A stretch of 64,000 nucleotides of DNA, taken from Raineyella sp044508675 (lineage in GTDB: Bacteria > Actinomycetota > Actinomycetes > Propionibacteriales > Propionibacteriaceae). The position numbers and the translations under genes were made by a program. Positions 8,104-16,793 of this stretch are shown here, in pieces. The notes under the pieces were generated by a model. That model was not told where the DNA came from, searched no databases, and worked only from the letters and a program-made list of their open reading frames with translations. The stretch is from NCBI GenBank assembly GCA_044508675.1, contig JBIQHF010000003.1:1-64000 (forward strand), given 5' to 3'. Numbering within the stretch: the first letter of the stretch is position 1; each line of letters opens with the position of its first letter.

Positions 8104-9561
8104 ATGTCTGACAACGTCGTCAACACCGTTCCCCCCACCAACAAGCTGGCGGCCGCCGCCGAGGACCACGCGCTGGTCAGCGTCCCGGCCGACGAGCGCA
8201 AGAGCGGCTGGCAGCTCGCGCTCAGCCCGGTCAGCGTCGCCACGGCCCTGGTCATCTTCGCCATCGGCGGCTTCGCCGTCGTCCTGGCCGGCTTCCGGGT
8301 CGGCCTCATCGCCGGCATCACGGTGGCCATCTTCGCCGTGTTCCTCGGCAAGACGCTCGGTCGGATGTGCTTCGACACCGGCGTCTCCAACACCATCACG
8401 TCCCGGTTCTTCGGGTTCGGGCTGAAGGGCTCGGCCATCGGCTCGGCGATCTTCACCTTCATGATCCTCGGCTTCCTGGCCATGGAGTCGGCACTGCTCT
8501 ATGAGGGCACGCTGCTGATGTTCGGCCTGGACGACACCTGGCCGATCCGGATCGGCCTCTACGGCCTGCTGACGCTGCTGTGGATCGCCCTGGCCATCTT
8601 CGGGCTCAAGGTCGCACTGCGCGCCACCGGCATCCTCACCGCCCTGACCCTGGTGGTCGCGGTGTTCATGGTCGTCCAGATCTACGTCATCCAGGGCGCC
8701 GACCCGATGGCCGTGTTCAGTTACACCGGGACCGTCCCCGGCGGATTCTGGCCCAAGTTCGAGGCTGCCTTCGCGGTGATGGGTGCCACTGCCGGCACCA
8801 TCGCCCTGGTCACCGCCGACTTCGCCCGCTACGCCCGCAACGACCATGACGTCTCGATCCTGGCCATCGCCGGGCCGGTGATGCAGAACATCGTCATGGT
8901 CATCCTCGGCGCCCTCATCGTCATCGGCGGCATGCCCCGGGTGGTCGAGTACCTGATGGCCCGCCAGACCGGTCTGGGCCCGGAGGAGGCGGCAATGGCC
9001 GCCGGTGGCTTCGTGATGACCAACACCGGCGCCTTCTTCGTCATCTTCGCCGGCTGGCTCGGTTTCATCACCATCTATGCCGCGCAGGCCAAGGCCCAGG
9101 CCATCAACGCCTACTCCGGCTCGCTGTCGCTGGTGAACCTCGTCGACGCCCTCACCGGCAAGAAGCCCGGCCGTGCGGCGATGGTGGTGGTGGGCAACAT
9201 CATCGCCCTGGTGATGATCGGTGCCGGGATCCTCGGCGCCTTCGCGACCTACCTCGCCTATCTGGGCTGCATGACCCTGGCGATGGCCGGGATCATGATC
9301 GCCGACTACTACGACATCCGGCGCGGCCGCTACGACGCCTCCAGCCACCGGGTCGAGAACTGGAACTGGGCCGGCGTCATCACCTTGGTCGGTGCCTCGG
9401 CCACCGGTGTGGTCCTGATCGCCACCGGCATCTTCCCGCTCGGCTTCCTGGTCTCCTTCGGGCTGGCCGTGATCGCCTACCCGGTGCTGCGCCGACTCCT
9501 TCCCGAAGGGACGGGGACGAGCTTCGTCAGCCGGGCCGAAGCCCTCGATGCGGCCGTCTGA
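8104..9561 (+). CDS. NCS1-family permease
   Basis: A 485-residue integral membrane protein with about 12 hydrophobic segments. The N-terminal VPADERKSGWQLALSPVSVA stretch is typical of the NCS1 cytosine/allantoin/hydantoin/pyridoxine permease family, as is the length. NCS1 carriers import nucleobases or related N-heterocycles with H+ or Na+. Its place inside the operon makes it the likely uptake system and hints that the substrate is a small N-containing heterocycle rather than a simple phenol. AGAGGAAAACC precedes the start. Confidence 0.85.
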   Translation: MSDNVVNTVPPTNKLAAAAEDHALVSVPADERKSGWQLALSPVSVATALVIFAIGGFAVVLAGFRVGLIAGITVAIFAVFLGKTLGRMCFDTGVSNTITSRFFGFGLKGSAIGSAIFTFMILGFLAMESALLYEGTLLMFGLDDTWPIRIGLYGLLTLLWIALAIFGLKVALRATGILTALTLVVAVFMVVQIYVIQGADPMAVFSYTGTVPGGFWPKFEAAFAVMGATAGTIALVTADFARYARNDHDVSILAIAGPVMQNIVMVILGALIVIGGMPRVVEYLMARQTGLGPEEAAMAAGGFVMTNTGAFFVIFAGWLGFITIYAAQAKAQAINAYSGSLSLVNLVDALTGKKPGRAAMVVVGNIIALVMIGAGILGAFATYLAYLGCMTLAMAGIMIADYYDIRRGRYDASSHRVENWNWAGVITLVGASATGVVLIATGIFPLGFLVSFGLAVIAYPVLRRLLPEGTGTSFVSRAEALDAAV

Positions 9562-9634
9562 CACCGGCACCCACGGCACGACTCCGACCAGCACGACTCC
9601 CAACGGCACGACACCTACCAGGAGGTGGGAGACC

Positions 9635-10216
9635 ATGACCGAACTCATGTGGAACTCCGAGATCTACGAATCCGCCGCGAACGCGACCAAGCTCGCCTCG
9701 GCTGCGGCCACCCCGGCACCGCACGCCATGCTCGATCCCCGCCAGCTGCGCAACACGCTGGGCAACTTCGCCACCGGGGTCACGGTGGTCACCTACGAGT
9801 CCGGCGATGCCTACCGCGGCGTTACCGTCAACTCCTTCACGTCCGTCTCCATGGACCCGCCGCTGGTGCTGGTCTCCCTGATGCGTACGTCACGGGCCCT
9901 GAACTACCTGCTGGAGCGCCCGTTCGCGGTCAATGTGCTGGGCGACGCGCAGCTGGCCACCGCCCTGCAGTTCGCGGGCAAGCCGCAGGATGACCACCGG
10001 ATCGAGTGGGTCACCGACGACGGCGCACCCCGGATCAACGGGTCCCTGGCGTACTTCCAGTGCACCCCGTGGGCCGGCTACGACGGCGGCGACCACGTCC
10101 TGCTGATCGGCCGTGTCCTGGGCTACGGCCAGCAGGACGAGACCGAACCCCTGCTGTTCTACCGCGGCAACTGGGGCGCGATGGCCAAGGACGCCGCGCC
10201 CGCCGGCGCCCGATGA
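9635..10216 (+). CDS. Flavin reductase (HpaC/RutF type)
   Basis: A 193-residue protein with the flavin-reductase-like split barrel. It has LGNFATGVTVVTYESG near residue 42, VNSFTSVSMDPPLVLVSL, and the final HVLLIGRVLGYG strand. It reduces FAD or FMN with NAD(P)H for diffusible transfer to a partner oxygenase. Two candidate partners lie in the operon, at 2091 and 10248. The ATG used has an ideal GGAGGTGGGA in front; a longer in-frame start overlaps the permease gene and lacks such a site. Confidence 0.88.
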   Translation: MTELMWNSEIYESAANATKLASAAATPAPHAMLDPRQLRNTLGNFATGVTVVTYESGDAYRGVTVNSFTSVSMDPPLVLVSLMRTSRALNYLLERPFAVNVLGDAQLATALQFAGKPQDDHRIEWVTDDGAPRINGSLAYFQCTPWAGYDGGDHVLLIGRVLGYGQQDETEPLLFYRGNWGAMAKDAAPAGAR

Positions 10217-10247
10217 GCCGGCGCTCGACACAGAGAGGAAGCACACC

Positions 10248-11432
10248 ATGCAGTCCACATTGAACGTCAGCGCCGGCGTGCCGGAGCTGCTCGAGCGGCT
10301 CGACGCCCTCTACCCGCTGCTGCAGGACCAGGCCGACGACGGCGAACGCCTGCGCCGCCCCACCCCGATCGTCCAGCAGGCCCTCAAGGACAGCGGCATC
10401 TTCTCGATGATGATCCCGGCCGGGCTGGGCGGCTACGAGGCCTCGCCCAACCAGATCATCGACATCGTGGAGAAGATCTCCCACGCCGACGCCTCTCTCG
10501 GGTGGTTGGTGCGGGCCCTGGCCGGAGAGACCGCCCACGCGGCCACCTACCTGTCCGACGAGGCGGTGGCGGAGCTGTTCGGGGAGGGCCGCTGCACCCT
10601 GGTCGCCGGCCAGTCCGTCGCCTTCACCGGCCAGGCCGTCCGCGACGGTGCCGGCTACCGGGTCTCGGGCGTCTGGCAGTTCGCGCCCGGCCTGTCGATG
10701 GCCACCCATGTCGACCTGGCCGTCACCGTCGAGGGGACCGGCGAGCAGCTGGTCTGCCTGGTCCCGCGCGACGCGCTGCGGATCAGCGACAACTGGGACA
10801 TGCTCGGCCTGCGCGCCACCGCGAGCCTGGATTACCTGGCCGAGGATGTGTACGTGGCGGACCGCTTCGCGTTCCGGGTCGGCGAGGAGCACGCTCTCCG
10901 GGGCGGGACGGTCAACCGGCTCAGCCCGGCCCTGTTGGGCGGGCTCAACCAGGCCGCCTGGTCCCAGGGCGTGGGCCGTCGCCTGCTGGACGAGCTGCGG
11001 GTCCTCACCCAGCTGCGGATCGCCACCCACGACGCGTCGGTCGCCAGTGACGAGTTCTTCGCCGAGTTCGCCCGGCACTTCTCGCACGTGCGCGGCACCA
11101 TGGCGCTGTTGCGCGAGACCTGGCACGGCAACGAGACGACCCTGGAGGCCGGACGGGAGCTCTCCGACGAGCAGCAGACCATGTCCCGCCTCGCCAGCAG
11201 CCTCGCCACCCGTACGTCGCTGGAGATCAGCCAGCTGGTGCACCGGTTCGCCGGCGCGCACGTGATGCGCAACGGCGCCCTGCAACGGTTCTTCCGCGAC
11301 AGCCACGCCGGCACCCAGCATCGGGGCAGTGGCCACCTGGTCACCCAGCAGTGCGGCCGGATGCTGACCGGTGTCCTGCCTGAGGGCGCCCAGTGGGGAT
11401 TCCTCGACCTGGAGATCCCGGGACAGGACTGA
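10248..11432 (+). CDS. Acyl-CoA-dehydrogenase-like flavin monooxygenase
   Basis: A 394-residue protein of the acyl-CoA dehydrogenase fold, type 2, with IPAGLGGYEASPNQIIDIVEKI at the N-terminal domain, a central beta domain (SGVWQFAPGLS) and a C-terminal helical domain ending HRGSGHLVTQQCGRM. It resembles group D monooxygenases such as HsaA or HpaH-C2 rather than true CoA dehydrogenases, because the gene is next to a flavin reductase and the acyl-CoA dehydrogenase catalytic Glu signature is not evident. It would be the second oxygenase of the pathway. It is the last gene of the operon. A weak ACCAGG/CCTGGT hairpin overlaps and follows its stop. Confidence 0.8.
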   Translation: MQSTLNVSAGVPELLERLDALYPLLQDQADDGERLRRPTPIVQQALKDSGIFSMMIPAGLGGYEASPNQIIDIVEKISHADASLGWLVRALAGETAHAATYLSDEAVAELFGEGRCTLVAGQSVAFTGQAVRDGAGYRVSGVWQFAPGLSMATHVDLAVTVEGTGEQLVCLVPRDALRISDNWDMLGLRATASLDYLAEDVYVADRFAFRVGEEHALRGGTVNRLSPALLGGLNQAAWSQGVGRRLLDELRVLTQLRIATHDASVASDEFFAEFARHFSHVRGTMALLRETWHGNETTLEAGRELSDEQQTMSRLASSLATRTSLEISQLVHRFAGAHVMRNGALQRFFRDSHAGTQHRGSGHLVTQQCGRMLTGVLPEGAQWGFLDLEIPGQD

Positions 11433-11623
11433 CCAGGGTGGTTCACCGTCCTGGTTGATGGGGGGATTCGGGCCTGTGGGCAGCCTTCACCCGAGGTTGT
11501 CCGCAGGCCCGTCCGCCTGTGCGCCTGCGGCCCCCAGGGCAGTAGGCTCGTGGGCTCCCAGCTCTTGATCGTCCGTCGTCCGGGACCAGGATCAAGCGAC
11601 CAACCGGACCAGGAGGCCCCGCC

Positions 11624-12087
11624 CTGCCCGAGCACGACGACCTGCCCAAGCACGACGAACCGCTTGTGCCGACCCCGGCCGGTCCCGGCCGGCTGGCCGT
11701 CGACGAGCCGCCCGACCCGCAAGCGATCCTGCTGCTCGGCCACGGCGCCGGGGGTGGGATCGAGGCCTTCGACCCGGTGGCCCTGGCCTTCCCCCTGCAC
11801 CCGCCCGGCAGACCGGAGAGGTCCCGCGCCGGCGAGCTGGCCGGGGTCGACGGCCCGCGACTGGTCGTGCAGGGCGAGCGTGACCCGTTCGGCACGCCGG
11901 ACCAGGTCCGGGAGACGGTGCCCGGCATCGAGGTGGTCGGGATCCCCGGCGCGCCGTCCTTGCGCTCGGCCCGACCCGGAAGGCCGATGACCCGGGCGAG
12001 CGTGCCCGGCAGGTCACCGAGCCGGTGGCCAGGTTCGTGCTCGGTTGTGCCGGGCGGGCGGTAGGCGCAGGCGGCCGGGCCGGGTAG
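11624..12087 (+). pseudogene. Alpha/beta-hydrolase remnant with internal deletion and frameshift
   Basis: The N-terminal part (AILLLGHGAGGGIEAFDPVALA) and the C-terminal part (FPLHPPGRPERSR, LVVQGERDPFGTPDQVRE) match the small TEX30/KANL3-type alpha/beta-hydrolase family, but the roughly 90 residues between them, including the nucleophile elbow, are missing. Near 11955 the frame shifts: the expected C-terminus (ALGPTRKADDPGERARQVTE) continues in another frame to a stop at 12085. A good AGGAGG (11611-11616) is followed by CTG, not a normal start. The join lies at GCCCTGGCC, which could have been a recombining direct repeat. Confidence 0.75.
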
Positions 12088-12097
12088 CGTCGGGCAG

Positions 12098-12955
12098 GTG
12101 AGGATCGCCACCTGGAACGTGAACTCGATCAGGCCCCGGATGCCCCGGCTGCTGCCCTGGCTGGAGCAGCGCCGACCCGACGTGCTCTGCCTGCAGGAGA
12201 CCAAGATGGCCGACCCGGCGTTCGACGACCTGGTGGCCGAGCCACTGGCCGGGCTGGGCTACGAGTACGCCCACCACGGGCAGGGCCAGTGGAACGGGGT
12301 GGCGCTGCTGTCCCGGGTCGGGCTGGAGGACGTCGAGGCCGGCTTCACCGGCCAACCCGACTTCGAGGGGCGCAGCGAGGCCCGGGCGATCAGCGCGACC
12401 TGTGGGGGAGTGCGGGTCCACAGCCTGTACGTGCCGAACGGCCGGGAGGTCGGCTCGGAGCACTACGGCTACAAGCTGGCATGGCTGGAGGCGCTGGCAG
12501 CGGCCGTGGCGTCCGGCCCGGCCGACCTGGCCCTGTGCGGCGACATGAACATCGCCCCGACCGATGCCGATGTCTTCGACCCCGAGGCGTACGTGGGACA
12601 CACCCACGTGACCGGGGCGGAGCGGCGCAGTCTGGAGGCGTTCGGGCTGGTCGACGTGGTGCGCCAGCACTGGCCACAGGAGCGAGTCTACAGCTACTGG
12701 GATTACCGGGCCGGGATGTTCCACCAGGACCTGGGCATGCGGATCGACCTGGTGCTGGCCTCGGCCCCGGTGGCGCAGCGCGTCGCCGCCACCTGGGTCG
12801 ACCGGTCCGCCCGCAAGGGCAAGGCCCCCAGCGACCACGCCCCGGTGATCGTCGACCTGGACCGGGCGCCCGACGGTGACATCGGACCGGTCGTGCCGCC
12901 CCCCTCCAACCCGAAGCGCAGCGGGAAGACCGTCCGATTGCCCCAGTCCCGCTGA
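12098..12955 (+). CDS. xthA: Exodeoxyribonuclease III
   Basis: A 285-residue AP endonuclease/3'-5' exonuclease of the EEP fold, which repairs abasic sites. Family motifs are in order: MRIATWNVNSIRPR at the N-terminus, CLQETK with the metal-binding Glu, LCGDMNIAPTDAD, GMRIDLVLAS and the final SDHAPVIVDL with the catalytic Asp-His. Length is normal for the family. It begins with GTG. A proline-rich tail (PVVPPPSNPKRSGK) extends slightly past the domain. Confidence 0.93.
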   Translation: MRIATWNVNSIRPRMPRLLPWLEQRRPDVLCLQETKMADPAFDDLVAEPLAGLGYEYAHHGQGQWNGVALLSRVGLEDVEAGFTGQPDFEGRSEARAISATCGGVRVHSLYVPNGREVGSEHYGYKLAWLEALAAAVASGPADLALCGDMNIAPTDADVFDPEAYVGHTHVTGAERRSLEAFGLVDVVRQHWPQERVYSYWDYRAGMFHQDLGMRIDLVLASAPVAQRVAATWVDRSARKGKAPSDHAPVIVDLDRAPDGDIGPVVPPPSNPKRSGKTVRLPQSR

Positions 12956-13040
12956 CCTGCCGGTCTCCACGGATCGCTCCGGGGACAGGGTCCAGGCATC
13001 CCGGGGCGTAGGATGCGATGGTTCAGAAAGGACCGTGACA

Positions 13041-14531
13041 TTGCGCGCCATCGGCTTCGACCGGGAGAAGTACCTGACCCTCCAGTCCCGACACATCGAG
13101 GACCGGCGCCAACAGTTCGGCGGCAAGCTGTACATCGAGTTCGGCGGCAAGCTGTTCGACGACATGCACGCCTCCCGCGTGCTGCCCGGCTTCACCCCGG
13201 ACAACAAGGTCACGATGCTGGAGACGATGGCCGATGACGTCGAGATCGTCATCGTGGTCAATGCCAACGACCTGGAGCGCCGCAAGGTCCGCGCGGACTT
13301 CGGGATCGCGTACGACGCCGATGTGTTGCGGCTCATCGACGAGCTGCGCGATCGCGGCCTCTACGTCGGGTCGGTCGTCATCTCGCACATGACCGAGGAC
13401 AGCAAGATGGCCCGCCGGTTCAAGCGCAAGCTGGAACGGCTGGGGCTGAAGGTCTACCGGCACTACCCGATCAAGGGCTACCCGAACGACCTGAAGCTGA
13501 TCCTCTCCGATGCCGGCTACGGCAAGAACGAGTACATCGAGACCACCCGCGACGTCGTCGTGGTCACTGCCCCCGGCCCGGGGTCGGGCAAGATGGCGCT
13601 CTGCCTGTCGCAGCTCTACCACGACCACAAGAGGGGCATTCCCTCCGGCTACGCGAAGTACGAGACGTTCCCGATCTGGAACCTGCCGTTGGACCACCCG
13701 GTCAACGTGGCGTACGAGGCCGCGACCGCCGACCTGGGCGACGTCAACGTGATCGACCCCTTCCACCTGGCGGCGTACGGGGAACAGTGCGTCAATTACA
13801 ACCGGGACGTCGAGGTCTTCCCGGTGCTGAACCTGCTGTTCACCAACATCCTCGGCGAGTCACCGTACAAGTCGCCGACCGACATGGGCGTCAACATGGT
13901 CGGCAACTGCATCTGCGACGACGAGGTCTGCCGCGAGGCCTCCCGCCAGGAGGTGATCCGGCGGTACTACAAGGCCCTGGTGCACGAGAAGCGCGAGGTG
14001 GCCGACCCGGTGGTCTCCGACCGGATCGCGCTGCTGATGGGCCAGCTCGGTATCTCCACCGACGACCGGCCGGTCGTCCGCCCCGCGCTGGCGGTGGCTC
14101 GGCGCACCAAGGAGCCGGCGGCCGCGATGGAGCTGCCCGACGGGCGGATCGTGACCGGCAAGACCTCGGCGCTGTTGGGCGCCTGCTCGGCGATGCTGTT
14201 GGATGCCCTGAAGGCGCTCGCAGGCGTCGACGACAAGGTGCGGCTGCTGGCCCCGGCCTCGATTGAGCCGATCCAGAAGCTCAAGACCACCCACCTGGGC
14301 AGCCGCAACCCCCGGCTGCACACCGACGAGGTGCTGATCGCACTGTCGGTCAGCGCCGTCGATGATCCCCATGCGGCCGCCGCCCTGGGCCAGCTGCAGA
14401 ACCTGCGCGGCTGCGACGTGCACACCACCACGATCCTCGGACCGGTCGACGAGAACATCTTCCGTCAGCTCGGGGTGCAGGTGACCAGCGAGGCCGTCTA
14501 CGCGGAGAAGAAGCTCTACCGCAAGTCCTGA
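13041..14531 (+). CDS. DUF1846 family protein
   Basis: A 496-residue protein, essentially the normal DUF1846 length, beginning MRAIGFDREKYLTLQSRHIEDR like its relatives. A GPGSGKMA phosphate-binding-like loop is visible near residue 180, and NCICDDEVCREASRQEVIRRYY is a conserved block. Its biochemical role is not established. TTG at 13041 is chosen over the GTG six bases earlier because AGAAAGGA (13025-13032) is correctly spaced for it and homologues start there. Confidence 0.85.
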   Translation: MRAIGFDREKYLTLQSRHIEDRRQQFGGKLYIEFGGKLFDDMHASRVLPGFTPDNKVTMLETMADDVEIVIVVNANDLERRKVRADFGIAYDADVLRLIDELRDRGLYVGSVVISHMTEDSKMARRFKRKLERLGLKVYRHYPIKGYPNDLKLILSDAGYGKNEYIETTRDVVVVTAPGPGSGKMALCLSQLYHDHKRGIPSGYAKYETFPIWNLPLDHPVNVAYEAATADLGDVNVIDPFHLAAYGEQCVNYNRDVEVFPVLNLLFTNILGESPYKSPTDMGVNMVGNCICDDEVCREASRQEVIRRYYKALVHEKREVADPVVSDRIALLMGQLGISTDDRPVVRPALAVARRTKEPAAAMELPDGRIVTGKTSALLGACSAMLLDALKALAGVDDKVRLLAPASIEPIQKLKTTHLGSRNPRLHTDEVLIALSVSAVDDPHAAAALGQLQNLRGCDVHTTTILGPVDENIFRQLGVQVTSEAVYAEKKLYRKS

Positions 14532-14602
14532 GCCCGTGCCCTGTCGGTGCCCCGTGGCACCGTAGGTCCTGCGCAGGAACAGCGACGGAGGGGGGGAGAG
14601 CG

Positions 14603-16012
14603 ATGGGACGCACCAACCGCAGACGGAAACCGGCCAGGCACAAGCGAGGTCCGCAGGCCACGCGGGCCTGGATGCGGCACCCGTCTCCGGCCGGGGGACC
14701 GACGACCCCGACCGACCCGGCGAGTGCAGGCCACCCCCACCGGTTGACGCCGGAGGAGGCCGCGCAGCTCGGCGCGCGGGCCACGATCCTGGCCCGCTCG
14801 GCGAGCGAGGCGTTCGTGGTCGGGGACGGGGATCGGGCCCAGCCTGCCCTGGCCGACCTCGTCGCGTTGGCGCCCGGACCTGCCCAGACCCGGATCGTGC
14901 AGCGGGCGGTCATCGACCTGTTGCGTGCGGCGACCAGGACGATCTGGCAGCGCGGCTGGCAGCCCCGCGACGTGCACGAGGTATTGGGTCGCGACGCCGA
15001 CCGGCTGGTCCTCGACCTGGCCGGGGACGTGATGGCCGACGACCTTGCCGGCTACGCCCGGCCGCTGGTCGACCCGCGCTGGTTCGCCCAACTGTCCGGG
15101 ATCGGCGCCTCGGTCTGGTGGCCGGCGGACCGTACGTGGGCGAGCGGGCGCGCCGCCTCGACCCCGGGCGGCTGGCCGCTGGTGCTCGAGGCGGCGACCT
15201 GCCTGCTGGCCCGGCTGCGGTGCCTCGGTCCGCTGGAGAGGTTCCTGCCCCTGCCCGGACAGGCATTCCCGACCACTCCACGTGCGGCGACGGTCGACGA
15301 TTCGGTGCTCCACCGGGTGCGCCAGCTGCTGGCCAAGGCCGAGTCGACCTCGTTCGAGGCCGAGGCCGCCAGCTTCACCGCTGCCGCCCAACGGCTGATG
15401 TCGCGCCACAGCATCGACCAGGCGATGCTCGCCGCGAGCGGCCCGGTCGGTGCCGGCGAGGGCCCCACCGGCCGCCGCCTCTGGATCCCCCGACCGTACG
15501 TGAAGGAGAAGGTGGTCCTGCTGAACGTCGTGGCCGAGTCCAACCGGTCCCGCGCCCTCTGGTCCAAGGACCTGGACATGGTCACCCTGCTGGGGCACGA
15601 CCCCGACCTGGACGCCGTCGAGACCCTGTACACCTCGCTGCTGGTCCAGGCCACCCGGGCCATGCACGCCGAGGGCAAGAAGGTCACGGCCTGGGGCAGC
15701 TCCCGCACCCGCGGGTTCCGGCAGGCCTTCCTGGCCGCGTACGCCTCCCGGATCGGGGAACGCCTATGCGAGGCGGTCCGCGCCGAGACCCAAGCCGCAG
15801 CCGCCGAGTTCTCCGGCCGGGGCGCCCACGCGTTGGTGCCGATCCTCACCGCCCGCGAGGAACAGGTCGACGGCTACGTGCAGGAGCTGTTCCCGCAGAT
15901 GGTCCGGACCCGGGTGTCGGCGGGCAGCGACCCCGACGGCTGGGCCCGCGGCCGACAGGCGGCAGACCGGGCGCATTTCGGCGCCGAGGCAGGCACTCGG
16001 CCGGCCAAGTGA
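14603..16012 (+). CDS. DUF2786 domain protein
   Basis: A 469-residue protein with a basic N-terminus (MGRTNRRRKPARHKRG). The central DUF2786 motif is clear (VLHRVRQLLAKAESTSFEAEAASF, then AAAQRLMSRHSID). A second conserved part around residues 330-420 contains KKVTAWGSSRTRGFRQAFLAAYASRIGERL. Function is unknown; several DUF2786 proteins are phage- or plasmid-encoded. The start lies behind GGAGGGGGGAGAGCG. It seems to be transcribed alone between the DUF1846 gene and the ABC system. Confidence 0.8.
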   Translation: MGRTNRRRKPARHKRGPQATRAWMRHPSPAGGPTTPTDPASAGHPHRLTPEEAAQLGARATILARSASEAFVVGDGDRAQPALADLVALAPGPAQTRIVQRAVIDLLRAATRTIWQRGWQPRDVHEVLGRDADRLVLDLAGDVMADDLAGYARPLVDPRWFAQLSGIGASVWWPADRTWASGRAASTPGGWPLVLEAATCLLARLRCLGPLERFLPLPGQAFPTTPRAATVDDSVLHRVRQLLAKAESTSFEAEAASFTAAAQRLMSRHSIDQAMLAASGPVGAGEGPTGRRLWIPRPYVKEKVVLLNVVAESNRSRALWSKDLDMVTLLGHDPDLDAVETLYTSLLVQATRAMHAEGKKVTAWGSSRTRGFRQAFLAAYASRIGERLCEAVRAETQAAAAEFSGRGAHALVPILTAREEQVDGYVQELFPQMVRTRVSAGSDPDGWARGRQAADRAHFGAEAGTRPAK

Positions 16013-16070
16013 CGGGGCGGACGCACGCCGAGGCTGTGACCGGCTGGGCCGGGGTGGGACACTGGCCCGG

Positions 16071-16793
16071 ATGACTGAGTACACGACCGCACCGGCCCAC
16101 GTCAGTGTCGAGGGCCTGACCCGGGCCTTCGGCACCGGCGAGTCCCGGGTCGAGGTGCTCCACCAACTGTCCCTCTCGATCGCGCGCGGCGCGTGCTGCG
16201 TGATCGTCGGGGCCTCGGGCTCGGGCAAGTCGACCCTGCTCAACGCCATCGGCGGGCTGGACCGTCCCGATGCCGGCACCATCCACGTCGGCGACCTGGA
16301 CATCACGTCCCTGTCACCACGGGGGCTGACCCGCTACCGGCGCCGCCACGTGGGCTTCGTCTTCCAGTTCTACAACCTGGTGCCCGACCTCACCGTGCGG
16401 GAGAACATCCAGGTCACCGCCCAACTGGTCCGCCAGCCCCTGGACATCGACGACCTGCTGGCGCACCTGGGCATGGCCGAGCACCAACACAAGTTCCCGG
16501 CCCAGCTGTCGGGCGGCCAGCAGCAGCGCTGCGCGATCGCCCGTGCCCTGGTCAAGGGCTCCGACCTACTGCTGTGCGACGAGCCGACCGGCGCGCTGGA
16601 CCACCACACCTCCCAACAGATGCTCGAACTCCTCGACGACGTCCACCGCCGCTACCGGGCCACACTGGTCATCGTCACCCACAACGAGGCGATCACCCCC
16701 ATGGCCGACCAGGTGATCGAACTACGCGACGGACGGATCGCCCGGGACCGGACCAACCCCCACCCGCGCCCCGTCCAGGACCTCACCTGGTGA
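16071..16793 (+). CDS. ABC transporter ATP-binding protein (LolD/MacB type)
   Basis: A 240-residue ATPase with Walker A GASGSGKS (47-54), signature LSGGQQQRCAIARA and Walker B LLLCDEPTGALD. The family pairs with FtsX-like permeases that work mechanically on envelope substrates (lipoproteins, peptides, antibiotics) rather than by classical transport. The permease gene overlaps it by four bases (GTGA), so translation is coupled. Confidence 0.92.
   Translation: MTEYTTAPAHVSVEGLTRAFGTGESRVEVLHQLSLSIARGACCVIVGASGSGKSTLLNAIGGLDRPDAGTIHVGDLDITSLSPRGLTRYRRRHVGFVFQFYNLVPDLTVRENIQVTAQLVRQPLDIDDLLAHLGMAEHQHKFPAQLSGGQQQRCAIARALVKGSDLLLCDEPTGALDHHTSQQMLELLDDVHRRYRATLVIVTHNEAITPMADQVIELRDGRIARDRTNPHPRPVQDLTW

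Noticed and set aside
5968..9648. A minus-strand open frame of 1226 codons opposite the cupin to permease genes
   Set aside because: Same reason: low-complexity antisense translation over four genes with strong family motifs on the plus strand.
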